Of a stretch of DNA of 64,000 nt, positions 34,930 to 44,370 are shown piece after piece (the first letter of the stretch is position 1; each line of letters starts with the position of its first letter). The stretch comes from Paenibacillus sp. LS1. GTDB lineage: Bacteria; Bacillota; Bacilli; Paenibacillales; Paenibacillaceae. The translations under genes were made by a program, and so were the position numbers. The stretch is taken from NCBI RefSeq assembly GCF_026013365.1, contig NZ_JAPDOE010000001.1, positions 992,001 to 1,056,000 of the forward strand, read 5' to 3'. Under the pieces are notes generated by a model that was not told the DNA's origin, made no database searches, and saw nothing but the letters and a program-made list of their open reading frames with translations.

Positions 34930-36106
34930 GATTTACCTCCACTTTCAGCATATTAGCGGCTTGCACCGCTGTTTTACGAGCTTCTTCCACATCTTGGCCA
35001 GCACTTAGGGCTACAGCCATTCGGCGTCCTACTTTGGTCTCAGGTTTGCCAAATACACGAATCTGAGTACGAGGAAGAGCCAGTGCTTCTTCAATCCCGC
35101 CTACAGTAAAGTCAGATGTTTCATCATTAGCCTTCAGCGTTGCTGAAGCTCCCGGTGTCAACAGATGTACACCTGTGACCGGAAAACCAAGAATTGCACG
35201 TACATGCAGCGCAAACTCGGAACTGTCTTGCGTCACCATTGTAACCATGCCTGTGTCATGCGGACGAGGAGATACCTCGCTAAACACAACACCATCCGGA
35301 GTCAGGAATAATTCCACTCCAAACAGTCCATAACCGCCAAGCTCATCCGTAACGGATTTGGCAATATGACAAGCCTGCTCCCATTGTTCAGGAGTCATTG
35401 AATGAGGTTGCCAGGATTCGACATAATCCCCATCCTTCTGAATGTGGCCGATCGGAGGACAGAATACGGTGCCTGATACAGACCTAACGGTAAGTAATGT
35501 AATCTCACTGTCAAATTGCACAAAGCTCTCCACGATAACACGAACGGATTTGCCACGTGCCCCCGAAAGAGCAATGTTCCAGCAATCCTCCACGTCGCCC
35601 GGTGTTCGGCATACACTCTGCCCTTTGCCGGAAGAACTCATCAATGGTTTAATGACACAAGGTGTGCCAAGCTCACGTACGGCTTCCTGAAGTTGTTCCA
35701 GGTTGTCCGCAAAAAGGTAGTCAGCTGTCGGAAGTTTCAATTGTTCGGCTGCAAGGCGACGGATGCCTTCGCGATCCATCGTTAAACGTGCAGCTCGGGC
35801 AGTCGGCACTACACAAAATCCCTCTTCCTCAAGCTCCAGTAAAGCTTCTGTTGCAATAGCTTCAATCTCAGGTACGATGTAATGAGGTTTTTCTTTACGG
35901 ATCAATTGTTTTAAAGCTTCAGCATCCAGCATGTCGATGCAGTAAGACCGGTGCGCGACCTGCATCGCAGGTGCGTTCTCATAACGATCAACAGCGATCG
36001 TCTCTACTCCCAGTCGTTGGGCCTCAATAACGACCTCTTTTCCCAATTCTCCACTGCCTAGTAGCAGCATTTTTTTGGCTTGAGCCGTAAAAGGAGCACC
36101 CCACAT
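34919..36106 (-). CDS. purT: Formate-dependent GAR transformylase (PurT)
   Basis: A 395-residue ATP-grasp enzyme that makes formyl-GAR from formate, ATP and GAR in purine synthesis, the folate-independent alternative to PurN. N-terminal [23 protein letters not shown], the substrate-binding [27 protein letters not shown]-grasp lysine loop, [15 protein letters not shown] metal-binding segment, and the C-terminal [20 protein letters not shown] are all typical of PurT; length is normal. It is the first gene of a purT-GNAT operon. GGGAGG is 12 bases before the ATG, rather far. Confidence 0.95.
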   Translation of the reverse strand: MWGAPFTAQAKKMLLLGSGELGKEVVIEAQRLGVETIAVDRYENAPAMQVAHRSYCIDMLDAEALKQLIRKEKPHYIVPEIEAIATEALLELEEEGFCVVPTARAARLTMDREGIRRLAAEQLKLPTADYLFADNLEQLQEAVRELGTPCVIKPLMSSSGKGQSVCRTPGDVEDCWNIALSGARGKSVRVIVESFVQFDSEITLLTVRSVSGTVFCPPIGHIQKDGDYVESWQPHSMTPEQWEQACHIAKSVTDELGGYGLFGVELFLTPDGVVFSEVSPRPHDTGMVTMVTQDSSEFALHVRAILGFPVTGVHLLTPGASATLKANDETSDFTVGGIEEALALPRTQIRVFGKPETKVGRRMAVALSAGQDVEEARKTAVQAANMLKVEVNHVQ

Positions 36107-36205
36107 GTTCTTTCCAATCCTCCCAAAGAGAAATCTTCTATATCTGTCTCTCTATTTTCGGGGTTTTGGTTAAAGATTGCAAGAGTGCTCCCTATTTTTC
36201 TTGTG

Positions 36206-36248
36206 AATTTTACAAGATTTTTTGTGTTTTTTCGATCAAATTTTACAA
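36206..36248 (-). promoter_or_regulatory. Twin AATTTTACAA repeats in the purT upstream region
   Basis: AATTTTACAA occurs at 36206-36215 and 36239-36248, 33 bp apart (about three helical turns), 100-140 bp before the purT ATG; the first is followed by G and forms CTTGTGAATTTTACAAG-like symmetry. It may be a regulator site, possibly for purine control, but does not match the PurBox I know. Confidence 0.25.
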
Positions 36249-36358
36249 TTACCGCTCACAGATTCGATACTCCTTCCATTCCTCCCAAAATTAAGGAAAT
36301 GTTAAAAGAGTAGATTTTAATACTCCAGCGAATCGGAATACGCAAATAAATCCCAAGT

Positions 36359-37381
36359 TTAAAGACTTGGGATTTGTCGATTTTTTTCTCGGAAGATTTC
36401 ATTATGGGAAGAAACATAAGCCATCTTGGGTGCGTCTGGCGTCATATATTGTTTCGCACTATTGACTGCCACGATCGCATCATTGAAGGCTCCTGCAATG
36501 AGTCTAACTTTGCTCTCGTGGGTCGCACAGTCCCCTGCTGCAAAAACACCCGGAAGACTCGTCTGTGCATGGTGGCTCATTAGAACCATTCCATCGTTCA
36601 TTTCTAAGCCACAACTGGCAAGATCACTTAGATTGCTTTTATATCCGTGACTAATGACGACTTCATCCACTTCCAACACTACATTGTCCTGACTTTCCGT
36701 ATGCGTAATCACAACCTGCTGGATTCGCTTACCATGATTATGAAGCTGCGTGATGCTATATGGTGTTCTCACATCTGTTATGTTGTTCATCTCACTGACA
36801 TTCCGTTCCAATGCACGAAACTCATTATTCCGGTGGATTACGACTACACTGTGAGCAAGTTTAGCAAGTTCAATGGCCCAGTCTACAGCACTGTTGCCTC
36901 CACCCGAAATGAGTACACGCTTCCCGTAAAAATGTTCTGGATTTTGCACGGTGTAATGAAGATTCTCATGCTCATATTGAATTGGCTCTTGAAGCTCCAA
37001 TTTCTGAATTTCTGCGATACCACGGCCAACTGCGACAATGATCGCACGTGTATAGTGTATCTCGCCTTCAGCAGTATACAGAGCCAAAATCTCGTTGTCC
37101 AGTCGAGCGAACCGATCTACTTTGCAATTCAATTCAACCGTTGGTTTAAAGGTATTCGCTTGCAGGACCAGATACTCAATCAACTTTGAACACTTCATTG
37201 GTGGCAGGCCACCCACATCCCAAATGGTTTTTTCGGAATAGGTATGCAGAAAACCACCAAGTTGGTCTTTGCCTTCAATGATCTTAACTCTCATATCACG
37301 CATCCCGGCATAAAAGGCCGCATACAATCCGGCCGGTCCGCCTCCGATGATGGTCAAGTCATAGATATCTTCCTTATTCAT
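36359..37381 (-). CDS. Ferredoxin/flavodoxin-NADP+ reductase (YumC-like)
   Basis: A 340-residue two-domain flavoprotein of the thioredoxin-reductase-like FNR type. It has FAD-binding IIGGGPAGLYAAFYAG, the second nucleotide motif GKRVLISGGGNSAVDWAIELA for NADPH, and the C-terminal FAD motif GVFAAGDCATHESKVRLIAGAF. It lacks the CxxC redox pair of true thioredoxin reductases, so it transfers electrons between NADPH and ferredoxin or flavodoxin. The GTG three codons upstream lies against the AGGATG ribosome-binding site, so I use the ATG at 37381. It is 62 bp downstream of the siderophore-binding protein gene in the Fur-controlled operon, suggesting a role in ferric-siderophore reduction. Confidence 0.9.
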   Translation of the reverse strand: MNKEDIYDLTIIGGGPAGLYAAFYAGMRDMRVKIIEGKDQLGGFLHTYSEKTIWDVGGLPPMKCSKLIEYLVLQANTFKPTVELNCKVDRFARLDNEILALYTAEGEIHYTRAIIVAVGRGIAEIQKLELQEPIQYEHENLHYTVQNPEHFYGKRVLISGGGNSAVDWAIELAKLAHSVVVIHRNNEFRALERNVSEMNNITDVRTPYSITQLHNHGKRIQQVVITHTESQDNVVLEVDEVVISHGYKSNLSDLASCGLEMNDGMVLMSHHAQTSLPGVFAAGDCATHESKVRLIAGAFNDAIVAVNSAKQYMTPDAPKMAYVSSHNEIFREKNRQIPSL

Positions 37382-37443
37382 TTTGGACACATCCTGTTAT
37401 TTAGTATTGAATTTAGAGATATGTGTAACATGAACCGTTTGCC

Positions 37444-38433
37444 TTATTTATTTTTCTCTTCAAAAACAGCTACAATGTCATCAATAACATACTCGTCAGC
37501 CAGTGGAGACATCCCCAGATTGAGCCATTCCTTACCACCAACCATATACACATGATCATTTTTGACTGCTTTCAAATTTTTCCACAGTGAAGTTGCCAAC
37601 ATCTCTTCAAATTTCTTCTTAATTTCAGGATTCTTATCGTCATCCAGTTGAACGATCAAGTGATCTGCATCGTATTCAGGCAACACTTCCATGGATACCG
37701 ACATGGCAACTTGATCTTTCGGGAAATTCGGGAGCGGATTCATACCCAGACGTTTGTGCACGAAGTTTCCACGGTCAAGGTTCTCCCCGTGAAGGACGAT
37801 TTCTTTTTCCATAACTCGAATATAGAGAACTGTTTCTTCTCCGATCATCTCGTTTAATTTGTCGGCTGCAACTTTTTCCTTCGCTACCAAATCTTCAATA
37901 ACCTTTTCTGCCTGTTCTTCTTTGTCCAGAATTTTGGCCATATCACGCAACTCGTCCCGCCAATCATCACGTTGTGGAAGAAGTACAGTCGGTGCAATCA
38001 GAGAAAGCTGATCATAATCCTTTTCGGACCACCAGTCAGGAGCTATAATCAAATCAGGCATTGTCTCCATAACCGCTTCAAAATTCGGCGTTCGTGCGAT
38101 GCCCATTTTCATGGTATTCGCGAATGGCTCTTCCAAATAAGAAGGATGATCCTCGTGATAGTTCTGCACAGCAACAGGTACGATGCCAAGTGCATACAAA
38201 AACTCAGGATATACAAGGGACAGACCCACTACTCTTTGTGGTTCAACCGGGATTTCAATTTCTCCCATCTTTGTAGTCACTTTTTTTACCTGACTTGTTT
38301 CTGTTGTGGATGTATTGGCAGAACCAGTCTTCTGACCTTCGCTTGTAGCCTCATCTTGCCCCGCTGCACCGCAAGCCGAAATAATGAGCACCAACATCAT
38401 GGTGCATAGTACCGTTAACCATCTGAATCTCAT
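37444..38433 (-). CDS. Siderophore-binding lipoprotein (FeuA/FhuD-like)
   Basis: A 329-residue substrate-binding lipoprotein for ferric siderophores. The signal peptide ends in a lipobox (LIISACG, Cys about 21), followed by an S/T/Q-rich linker and the periplasmic-binding fold of the FecB type (PQRVVGLSLVYPEFLYALGIVPVAV, PDLIIAPDWWSEKDYDQLSLIAPTV). It has no permease or ATPase beside it, so it must share a translocator encoded elsewhere. A Fur-box cluster lies 47-67 bp upstream. It is the first gene of an operon with an FNR. Confidence 0.92.
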   Translation of the reverse strand: MRFRWLTVLCTMMLVLIISACGAAGQDEATSEGQKTGSANTSTTETSQVKKVTTKMGEIEIPVEPQRVVGLSLVYPEFLYALGIVPVAVQNYHEDHPSYLEEPFANTMKMGIARTPNFEAVMETMPDLIIAPDWWSEKDYDQLSLIAPTVLLPQRDDWRDELRDMAKILDKEEQAEKVIEDLVAKEKVAADKLNEMIGEETVLYIRVMEKEIVLHGENLDRGNFVHKRLGMNPLPNFPKDQVAMSVSMEVLPEYDADHLIVQLDDDKNPEIKKKFEEMLATSLWKNLKAVKNDHVYMVGGKEWLNLGMSPLADEYVIDDIVAVFEEKNK

Positions 38434-38479
38434 TCTTTATGTACCCCCTATATGGCATTTAGTTATGACAACGTCTAAT

Positions 38480-38500
38480 TAATAATAATTATCATTATCA
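38480..38500 (-). promoter_or_regulatory. Overlapping Fur boxes before the siderophore-binding gene
   Basis: The stretch 38480-38494 matches the 7-1-7 Fur palindrome with one mismatch, and 38486-38500 repeats its right half (ATTATCA) six bases on, giving the extended hexamer-array form of a Fur site. Confidence 0.8.
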
Positions 38501-38565
38501 TTATGATATAGGAGTAAGTATATTAAAATATGTTCAGGTATGATATTGACTATTCAGACTTTTTG

Positions 38566-40206
38566 TTATGGACGATCTTGCCATAACTTTAATATTTCAT
38601 CCAGCATAAGCTCATGGGTAAACGCAGTGTAGTCCAGCAGAACGCTCGACAAAAGGATGTCCACTCTGCCATTCTGCACCGCCATCAACGCAAGCCATTC
38701 TTCAGACTTCCGCACATCCGTCCATGTCTGCCTGGATGTCTCGTCATCACCCACAATCAATAATATTCTTTCAACGTTGAGAACAGATAGCTCCTTAATG
38801 CTCACTGTACCCCTTTCCCAATAAGTCTCAATTCCTTCAGGTCCTTCCATTTGCATATCAACGTAAAAAACGGAAGCAATGCTTCTTGGGCCTAACATCT
38901 GCAATGCTTCACCATATACTTTGAGTACAACCAGCCTGTCTTTTCGTATGAAATCCGTAAGTTGGTTCTTAATGATCGTTGCCTTCTCTTCATATCTTTG
39001 AAGCCACACCTCTGCAATATCCGACCTGTCCAAAAAGCTTGCAACATATCTCAAATGTTCTCTCCAATCGCCTTTTTCCCACGGGAGGTCACACACAGGA
39101 GCAATGGAGTGAAGCTGACTTAGCAGAGCCGCAGACTTCGTGCCAGCGGTAATAATATAATCAGGTTTAACTAATCGAAGCTGTTCCAGCCAGATGGTCT
39201 CCCCCTCTGCGAGTGGCATAACTTTGTCCGTTTCATATTTACGTCTGTAATAGTATGTCCACGGATGACTTGCCCGCGCAGCACAGGGAATGATCTGCAA
39301 TGCAAGCAGTATGCCAATGCTCACAGAATGAACCGCAGCAATTTTTTGTTTGCTATTACGTATAAATGCTGCCGGTGGAATACCGGAAATTTGTTTGAAT
39401 TTACGCCGGAAATACATCTCATCCTGATAACCCACGTACGATGCCACATCCTTGAGTCGATAACTGTGATCATTTCTCATTAAGATCTGGGCTTGTTTGA
39501 TTCGATAAAAGGTCAAATAATCCACTGGACTGTAGCCATATCTTTTTTTGAATAAACGCATGAAGTGACGCGGGCTCATTCGTGCAACATTTGCTAATTC
39601 CTCGATGGTTAATCTCTTCGCGTAATTCTGCTCCATATAGGCTTTAACATGTTCAATCGGTGAAGTCAGATCCGTCTTTTCTGCATTGGCTCCGTCGTAA
39701 AACATAGTATACAGCAGTTCCTGAAAACGAATCTGACCATAGTACCGTTGCAAGCCATCCTTCTTCAATGTATGGTGATGAATCATCTGACAGATCACGC
39801 CAACAGCAACGGGTGAAGATGAGGTGACCTCACCATTCACTTCATTACGCAAAAGTTGTTTCATCATATCCAGGGCTGTTTCACCCTCCTGCTCCAGTGC
39901 GTACATGACATCAAAGCTCATGTGATACACACCTCGTTCATCCAGCGAATGCACATTTGCCTCAACCAGTTGCCCCGGGAAGCCTACATACAGTCCGCCC
40001 GCCTTTAATTCAATAAAACTGCCATCTATCTTTAACCACCCTTGCCCACTGGCTACAAATAATAACATGTATGTTTCAATGAAGTGTTTCCTCAGAAGCC
40101 ACTCCGTCCCAGGACCACTCGTATAATTGACATTAATGAGCCTAAAGTTCATATGATCAAGGTGATCAAAATGCTCTGATTTTATTTCGTTATTGTGCAT
40201 CTGCAT
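38566..40206 (-). CDS. AraC regulator fused to a siderophore-binding domain (Btr-like)
   Basis: A 546-residue transcription factor: N-terminal cupin-like sensing domain (about 20-150), AraC-type double helix-turn-helix (about 190-285, KRLTIEELANVARMSPRHFMRLFKKRYGYSP and RLKDVASYVGYQDEMYFRRKFKQISGIPPAAFI), and a C-terminal substrate-binding domain of the FecB/FeuA fold (about 295-546). This is the architecture of Bacillus subtilis Btr, which senses a ferric siderophore and activates its uptake genes. It stands directly upstream of a siderophore-binding protein gene, supporting the same job. I start at the ATG at 40206, behind GGAGGGAG; the longer frame would place that site inside the gene. 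Confidence 0.9.
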   Translation of the reverse strand: MQMHNNEIKSEHFDHLDHMNFRLINVNYTSGPGTEWLLRKHFIETYMLLFVASGQGWLKIDGSFIELKAGGLYVGFPGQLVEANVHSLDERGVYHMSFDVMYALEQEGETALDMMKQLLRNEVNGEVTSSSPVAVGVICQMIHHHTLKKDGLQRYYGQIRFQELLYTMFYDGANAEKTDLTSPIEHVKAYMEQNYAKRLTIEELANVARMSPRHFMRLFKKRYGYSPVDYLTFYRIKQAQILMRNDHSYRLKDVASYVGYQDEMYFRRKFKQISGIPPAAFIRNSKQKIAAVHSVSIGILLALQIIPCAARASHPWTYYYRRKYETDKVMPLAEGETIWLEQLRLVKPDYIITAGTKSAALLSQLHSIAPVCDLPWEKGDWREHLRYVASFLDRSDIAEVWLQRYEEKATIIKNQLTDFIRKDRLVVLKVYGEALQMLGPRSIASVFYVDMQMEGPEGIETYWERGTVSIKELSVLNVERILLIVGDDETSRQTWTDVRKSEEWLALMAVQNGRVDILLSSVLLDYTAFTHELMLDEILKLWQDRP

Positions 40207-40280
40207 TGATCTCCCTCCAGCCATGAACGATTATATTGATTTCATTCTTCAAAAATATAACATACCACACTAACGAATAA

Positions 40281-40370
40281 AAAAAACACTCCGGCTATCC
40301 TCTACCCTGTCTTCAATGAATAAGATGCACTTATTATTGAAAGAATCAGGCTATAGAACGCCAGAGTGTT
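40281..40370 (-). terminator. Terminator after the ABC exporter operon
   Basis: AACACTCcGGC pairs with GCCaGAGTGTT across a long internal loop that can form its own hairpin; on the minus strand the stem is followed by TTTTTTTATTC. Between this and the AraC-fusion gene start there is also a perfect TATAAT, the likely -10 of that gene. Confidence 0.7.
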
Positions 40371-40417
40371 ATCATTTCATATGCATTCAGACGCTTCACG
40401 GGCGTCCAAGAAGTTCA

Positions 40418-42268
40418 TCACAAAAATCGGTATTGAGCTTCTATTAATCCATTATAGACGCCTTGTTTTTGGATAAGCTGCTCATGGTTTCCTTCTTCTT
40501 TAATTTCACCATGATCCAGGACGATAATGTTATCTGCATTCCGGATAGTTGAGAGGCGGTGAGCGACCATAAAGGACGTTCTTCCCTGCAACAGTACCTT
40601 CAACGCTTCCTGAATTTTCAGCTCTGTTTCGGTGTCGATACTGGCTGTAGCTTCATCCAGAATCAATATGCGCGGATTAGCAAGGAGCGCGCGGGCAAAG
40701 GATAACAATTGCCGTTGTCCCATGGATAATACGTTACCGCGTTCCTCTACTTCAGTATCATATCCGCCAGGCAGCTTCATGATGAACTCATGTGCATTCA
40801 CTGCTTTGGCCGCGTCCTCCACTTCTTCATTGGTTGCATCCAATCGTCCAAATCGAATATTGTCACGAATCGTACCCGAGAAAATAAAGGTATCCTGCAA
40901 TACAATACTGATCTGGCTGCGTAAACTCTCTACCGTTACATCCCGTACATCCTGTCCGTCAATCGTGAGACGTCCGCCGGATATATCATAGAAACGGCTG
41001 ATCAGATTGATGATTGTACTTTTACCTGAGCCCGTATGACCAACAAGTGCAATTGATTGGCCCGCAGCCGCCGAGAAGCTGATTCCTTTCAGCGCCTGTC
41101 TTCCCTTCTCGTATTCGAACACCACATTTTCGAATGCGATATCTCCTTTAATAGAAGGAAGTGGCTTCGCACCTGGTTTATCTGCGATACTTGGCTTTTC
41201 ATCCATGAACTCGAAGATACGCTCCGATGATGCCATCGCAACCAGCAGCTGATTGTACATCTGTCCCAGACGGTTGATTGGGTCCCAGAAGTTGCCGACA
41301 TAGTTGGCAAAAGCCACAAGTAATCCTACAGTCAATTGACCTTCCTGAATCAGATAAGCACCGAACCAGAAGAGGATTAATGTTCCGAAACCGCCAGTAA
41401 TCTCAATCAGCGGTCCGAAGCCTTGGTTCATCGCTGATGCTCTATCCCATGACTTTTTGCTGGACAGGTTCATGTTGTCAAAGTATTTCATGTTCTCTTT
41501 TTCCTGTGTGTAAGCCTGAGTCACTCGAATCCCCTGAATGGATTCATTCAAGTGGGAGTTAATCCGGGAGTTCTTCATGCGCACATCCTGCCAAGCACGA
41601 CGGATCAGCACCCGCAGTTTGGTCGAGATGATAAACATGATCGGCACCGTAATAATCACGGCAAGACCCAGTTTCCAGTTAATCAACAGCAAGATCACAA
41701 TGATCCCGAGCAGCTGTACGCAGTCGATCATGACGTTAACTGCACCGTTCGTAAACAGATCCTGAAGGGAGTTAATATCATTCGTAACACGCACCAGTAC
41801 GGAACCTGCCGGCCTTTTGTCAAAAAAGTTAAAGGACAGCTTCTGGATATGCTTGAACAGATCCGAGCGAAGATCATAAATAACGCGCTGTCCGATAATA
41901 TTGGTCAGTTTGATCCGGTACGTATTGGCAGCCCATTGAACGAGATACAAGAATAATATAGAGCCTGCTATCCAATAAAGCATAGTCATACTTGGCAACC
42001 CTGTTGCCGGTGCGATGGCCCGGTCAATCGCCAGACTGATCAGAAACGGTACAGATAATTTCGTAATGGTACCCAAAATCATCATCAGAATAACGAGTGG
42101 TAACAGTTGTTTCGCATATGGTTTCATGTATGCAAACAAACGTCCGAACTCTTTCCAGTTAAACGGCTTTTCAATAATTTCATCGTCCTGATACACAAAT
42201 CGTTCATTCAGTTTCTTCTCAGAGGCGCCTTTGGCCTCGCGCCTGTCTGCTATCGTTTCGGCACTCAT
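40418..42268 (-). CDS. ABC exporter, fused membrane-ATPase half (YfiC-like)
   Basis: A 616-residue half-transporter: six helices between about 55 and 340, then an ATPase with Walker A VALVGHTGSGKST, signature LSMGQRQLLSFA (degenerate from LSGGQ), Walker B ILILDEATASID and H-loop VAHRLST. It starts with an extra charged stretch of 40 residues. It overlaps the preceding half-transporter gene by 4 bp, so the two make a heterodimeric pump. Substrate is not deducible; drug or lipid export is common for this pair. Confidence 0.92.
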   Translation of the reverse strand: MSAETIADRREAKGASEKKLNERFVYQDDEIIEKPFNWKEFGRLFAYMKPYAKQLLPLVILMMILGTITKLSVPFLISLAIDRAIAPATGLPSMTMLYWIAGSILFLYLVQWAANTYRIKLTNIIGQRVIYDLRSDLFKHIQKLSFNFFDKRPAGSVLVRVTNDINSLQDLFTNGAVNVMIDCVQLLGIIVILLLINWKLGLAVIITVPIMFIISTKLRVLIRRAWQDVRMKNSRINSHLNESIQGIRVTQAYTQEKENMKYFDNMNLSSKKSWDRASAMNQGFGPLIEITGGFGTLILFWFGAYLIQEGQLTVGLLVAFANYVGNFWDPINRLGQMYNQLLVAMASSERIFEFMDEKPSIADKPGAKPLPSIKGDIAFENVVFEYEKGRQALKGISFSAAAGQSIALVGHTGSGKSTIINLISRFYDISGGRLTIDGQDVRDVTVESLRSQISIVLQDTFIFSGTIRDNIRFGRLDATNEEVEDAAKAVNAHEFIMKLPGGYDTEVEERGNVLSMGQRQLLSFARALLANPRILILDEATASIDTETELKIQEALKVLLQGRTSFMVAHRLSTIRNADNIIVLDHGEIKEEGNHEQLIQKQGVYNGLIEAQYRFL

Positions 42269-44037
42269 GAATTCACCTGCTCCCCAGCCTCCCGCTTACC
42301 GCGGGCAATATAATCTGCATATTGAATTTTATAAACATCCTGGTATGGTCCAGGCACTTCAATGAGTTCGGTATGTTTACCACGTTGTACCACGCGACCT
42401 TCATCAAGCACCAGAATCTCATCTGCATGTCGTAGTGAAGATATCCGGTGTGCAATAATAAATGTAGTTCTGCCGCGCATAACTTCCTGGAAACCGGATT
42501 GAATTTCATGTTCCGTCTCCATATCCACGGCGCTGGTTGCATCATCAAGTACCAGGATTTTCGGATTTTTCAGCAAAGCCCTTGCGATCGCAATCCGCTG
42601 TTTCTGTCCACCCGATAATCCCATGCCGCGTTCACCAACCACCGTATCATATCCATCCGGGAACTCCATAATGAAGTCATGAGCCTTAGCAAGCTTGGCT
42701 GCACGAATAATCTCATCCGTGGTGACGTTCTTAAGTCCGTAGGAAATATTATTACGAATACTGGATGAGAACAGGAATGTTTCCTGGAAAACAGAAGCAA
42801 TCTGACTCCGCAAACTGCGGATGCCTATGTCTTTGATGTTTTTTCCATCCAGCTTGATCGTACCCGAGTTGACGTTATATGCACGCATCAGAAGCTGAAT
42901 GATGGTCGATTTACCTGAACCTGTTCCCCCGAGGAAACCGATTACAGAACCGGGTGCAGCATCAAAATTAATATCGGTTACCGCTGGCATTTTGTTGCCG
43001 TAGGCAAAGGTAACGGATTCAAACGTTACATGGCCGTTCACCTGGTCTGCCTCCACAATGACCGGATCTTGCGTTTCTTCCACATCCACTGGTGTATTGA
43101 GCAGTTCAAGCACCCGTTCACCTGAAGCTTTGGATTGCGTATAGTTGTTGATATGGAACCCAAGGTTCCACATTGGACCGATTATGTACCAGATCAAACT
43201 GAAAAAGGCAACGAGTTCACCGAGTGTCAGCGTCTTCTGTATAACCATTCTTCCACCGATCACCAGCAACAGCACGATGCTCACCGAAGCAAGAATCTCC
43301 ATGATCGGAAAATAGCGACTCCACAATGTTGCGGCATGAATCTGATTCGTCTTGTAGCGTTCATTGCGTGTGGAGAATTTCTCCACTTCATAAGGCTCAC
43401 GTGCAAAGGATTTTACCGTACGTACTCCAGTGATATTCTCCTGTACCGCTGTCGTCAGTGAACTGAGCGCCAGCCGCATCTCCTGAAACGCAGGGTGAAT
43501 TTTGGATTCGAATCTCAGCGCAACGAAGGCAAGTAATGGGATGCATATGAGCGTGAACAGCGTAAGCTGCCAACTCATGGTCATCATCATGATTGCGCCG
43601 AATACGACCATCAAAACCATGTTGAGAATCTGGGCGAAACCAAATCCGATAAAGTTACGGATGGCTTCCAAATCTCCCGTGAGGCGGGACATCAGATCAC
43701 CTGTCTTGGCCGTATCATAATAACGGAAGGATAAAAATTGAAGCTTTTCGTAACATGCGTTACGAAGTCTGTACGCCAGGAAGTTACCCAAGCGTCCTCC
43801 GTAAAAGCCATGTAAAAACTGCATTCCCGCTTTCAAAATCACTACACCTAACACAGTCAAGGCAATTATGGGAACGTCTTCAAAAGTGCGCGGAACAATG
43901 ATGTCATCAATCAGTATCCTCAGCATGTACGGATACACCAACCCAAGTGCGGTCGCTAAGGCGAGGAACAAGATTGATACAAATAAATACGTTCGCTTTT
44001 CCCAAAAAAAGGTTTGCAGTTGCCTAAGAACATCCAT
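42265..44037 (-). CDS. ABC exporter, fused membrane-ATPase half (YfiB-like)
   Basis: A 590-residue half-transporter: six membrane helices (first at about residue 18-40), then an ATPase with Walker A VIGFLGGTGSGKST, signature GMGLSGGQKQRIAIA, Walker B ILVLDDATSAVD and H-loop IAHRISS. The aspartate in place of the catalytic glutamate in ILVLDDATS suggests a degenerate site, as is usual for one half of a heterodimeric exporter. The start at 44037 is behind AGGAGGAGA; the longer frame upstream lacks support. It is the first gene of the pair. Confidence 0.92.
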   Translation of the reverse strand: MDVLRQLQTFFWEKRTYLFVSILFLALATALGLVYPYMLRILIDDIIVPRTFEDVPIIALTVLGVVILKAGMQFLHGFYGGRLGNFLAYRLRNACYEKLQFLSFRYYDTAKTGDLMSRLTGDLEAIRNFIGFGFAQILNMVLMVVFGAIMMMTMSWQLTLFTLICIPLLAFVALRFESKIHPAFQEMRLALSSLTTAVQENITGVRTVKSFAREPYEVEKFSTRNERYKTNQIHAATLWSRYFPIMEILASVSIVLLLVIGGRMVIQKTLTLGELVAFFSLIWYIIGPMWNLGFHINNYTQSKASGERVLELLNTPVDVEETQDPVIVEADQVNGHVTFESVTFAYGNKMPAVTDINFDAAPGSVIGFLGGTGSGKSTIIQLLMRAYNVNSGTIKLDGKNIKDIGIRSLRSQIASVFQETFLFSSSIRNNISYGLKNVTTDEIIRAAKLAKAHDFIMEFPDGYDTVVGERGMGLSGGQKQRIAIARALLKNPKILVLDDATSAVDMETEHEIQSGFQEVMRGRTTFIIAHRISSLRHADEILVLDEGRVVQRGKHTELIEVPGPYQDVYKIQYADYIARGKREAGEQVNS

Positions 44038-44229
44038 GTTTCTCCTCCTCTTATGTCGTTCAAAAATACTATGAACATTTATGAAGTTTATCACCGTACC
44101 CCATTCGCGGCAAAGCGAATAACAGACCATATTCTGCCTGCTTTCAGCTTATTGACGCATTAACGAAGGTAAATGCCCACCTTTCAATCAAATGTTTGAA
44201 TATTCTCTTTATTTCAGGTTGTTCGTACC
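44038..44229. other. Upstream region of the ABC exporter operon
   Basis: This stretch holds the promoter region of the exporter operon. I see no gene or conserved structure in it beyond AT-rich blocks. Confidence 0.3.
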
Positions 44230-44271
44230 AAAAAAAGGCTCCCTGTATGCCTTTTGGGCAGGAGCCTTTTT
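44230..44271 (-). terminator. Terminator after the dynamin gene
   Basis: AAAAAGGCTCC pairs with GGAGCCTTTTT around TGCC/GGCA; on the minus strand TTTTTTT follows. About 100 bp separate it from the gene's stop codon. Confidence 0.85.
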
Positions 44272-44370
44272 GGGTTGATTTACGCAACATTTTCAATCTG
44301 TTGCTGTATCATTCATTTTGTTTTACAAAGACTTCCAGAGACTACGCGTTATACCGCGAATTTAACTGAG

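Noticed and set aside
36107..36358. Purine riboswitch before purT
   Set aside because: I could not find the three-way-junction core sequences or a terminator hairpin in the leader, only two decamer repeats.
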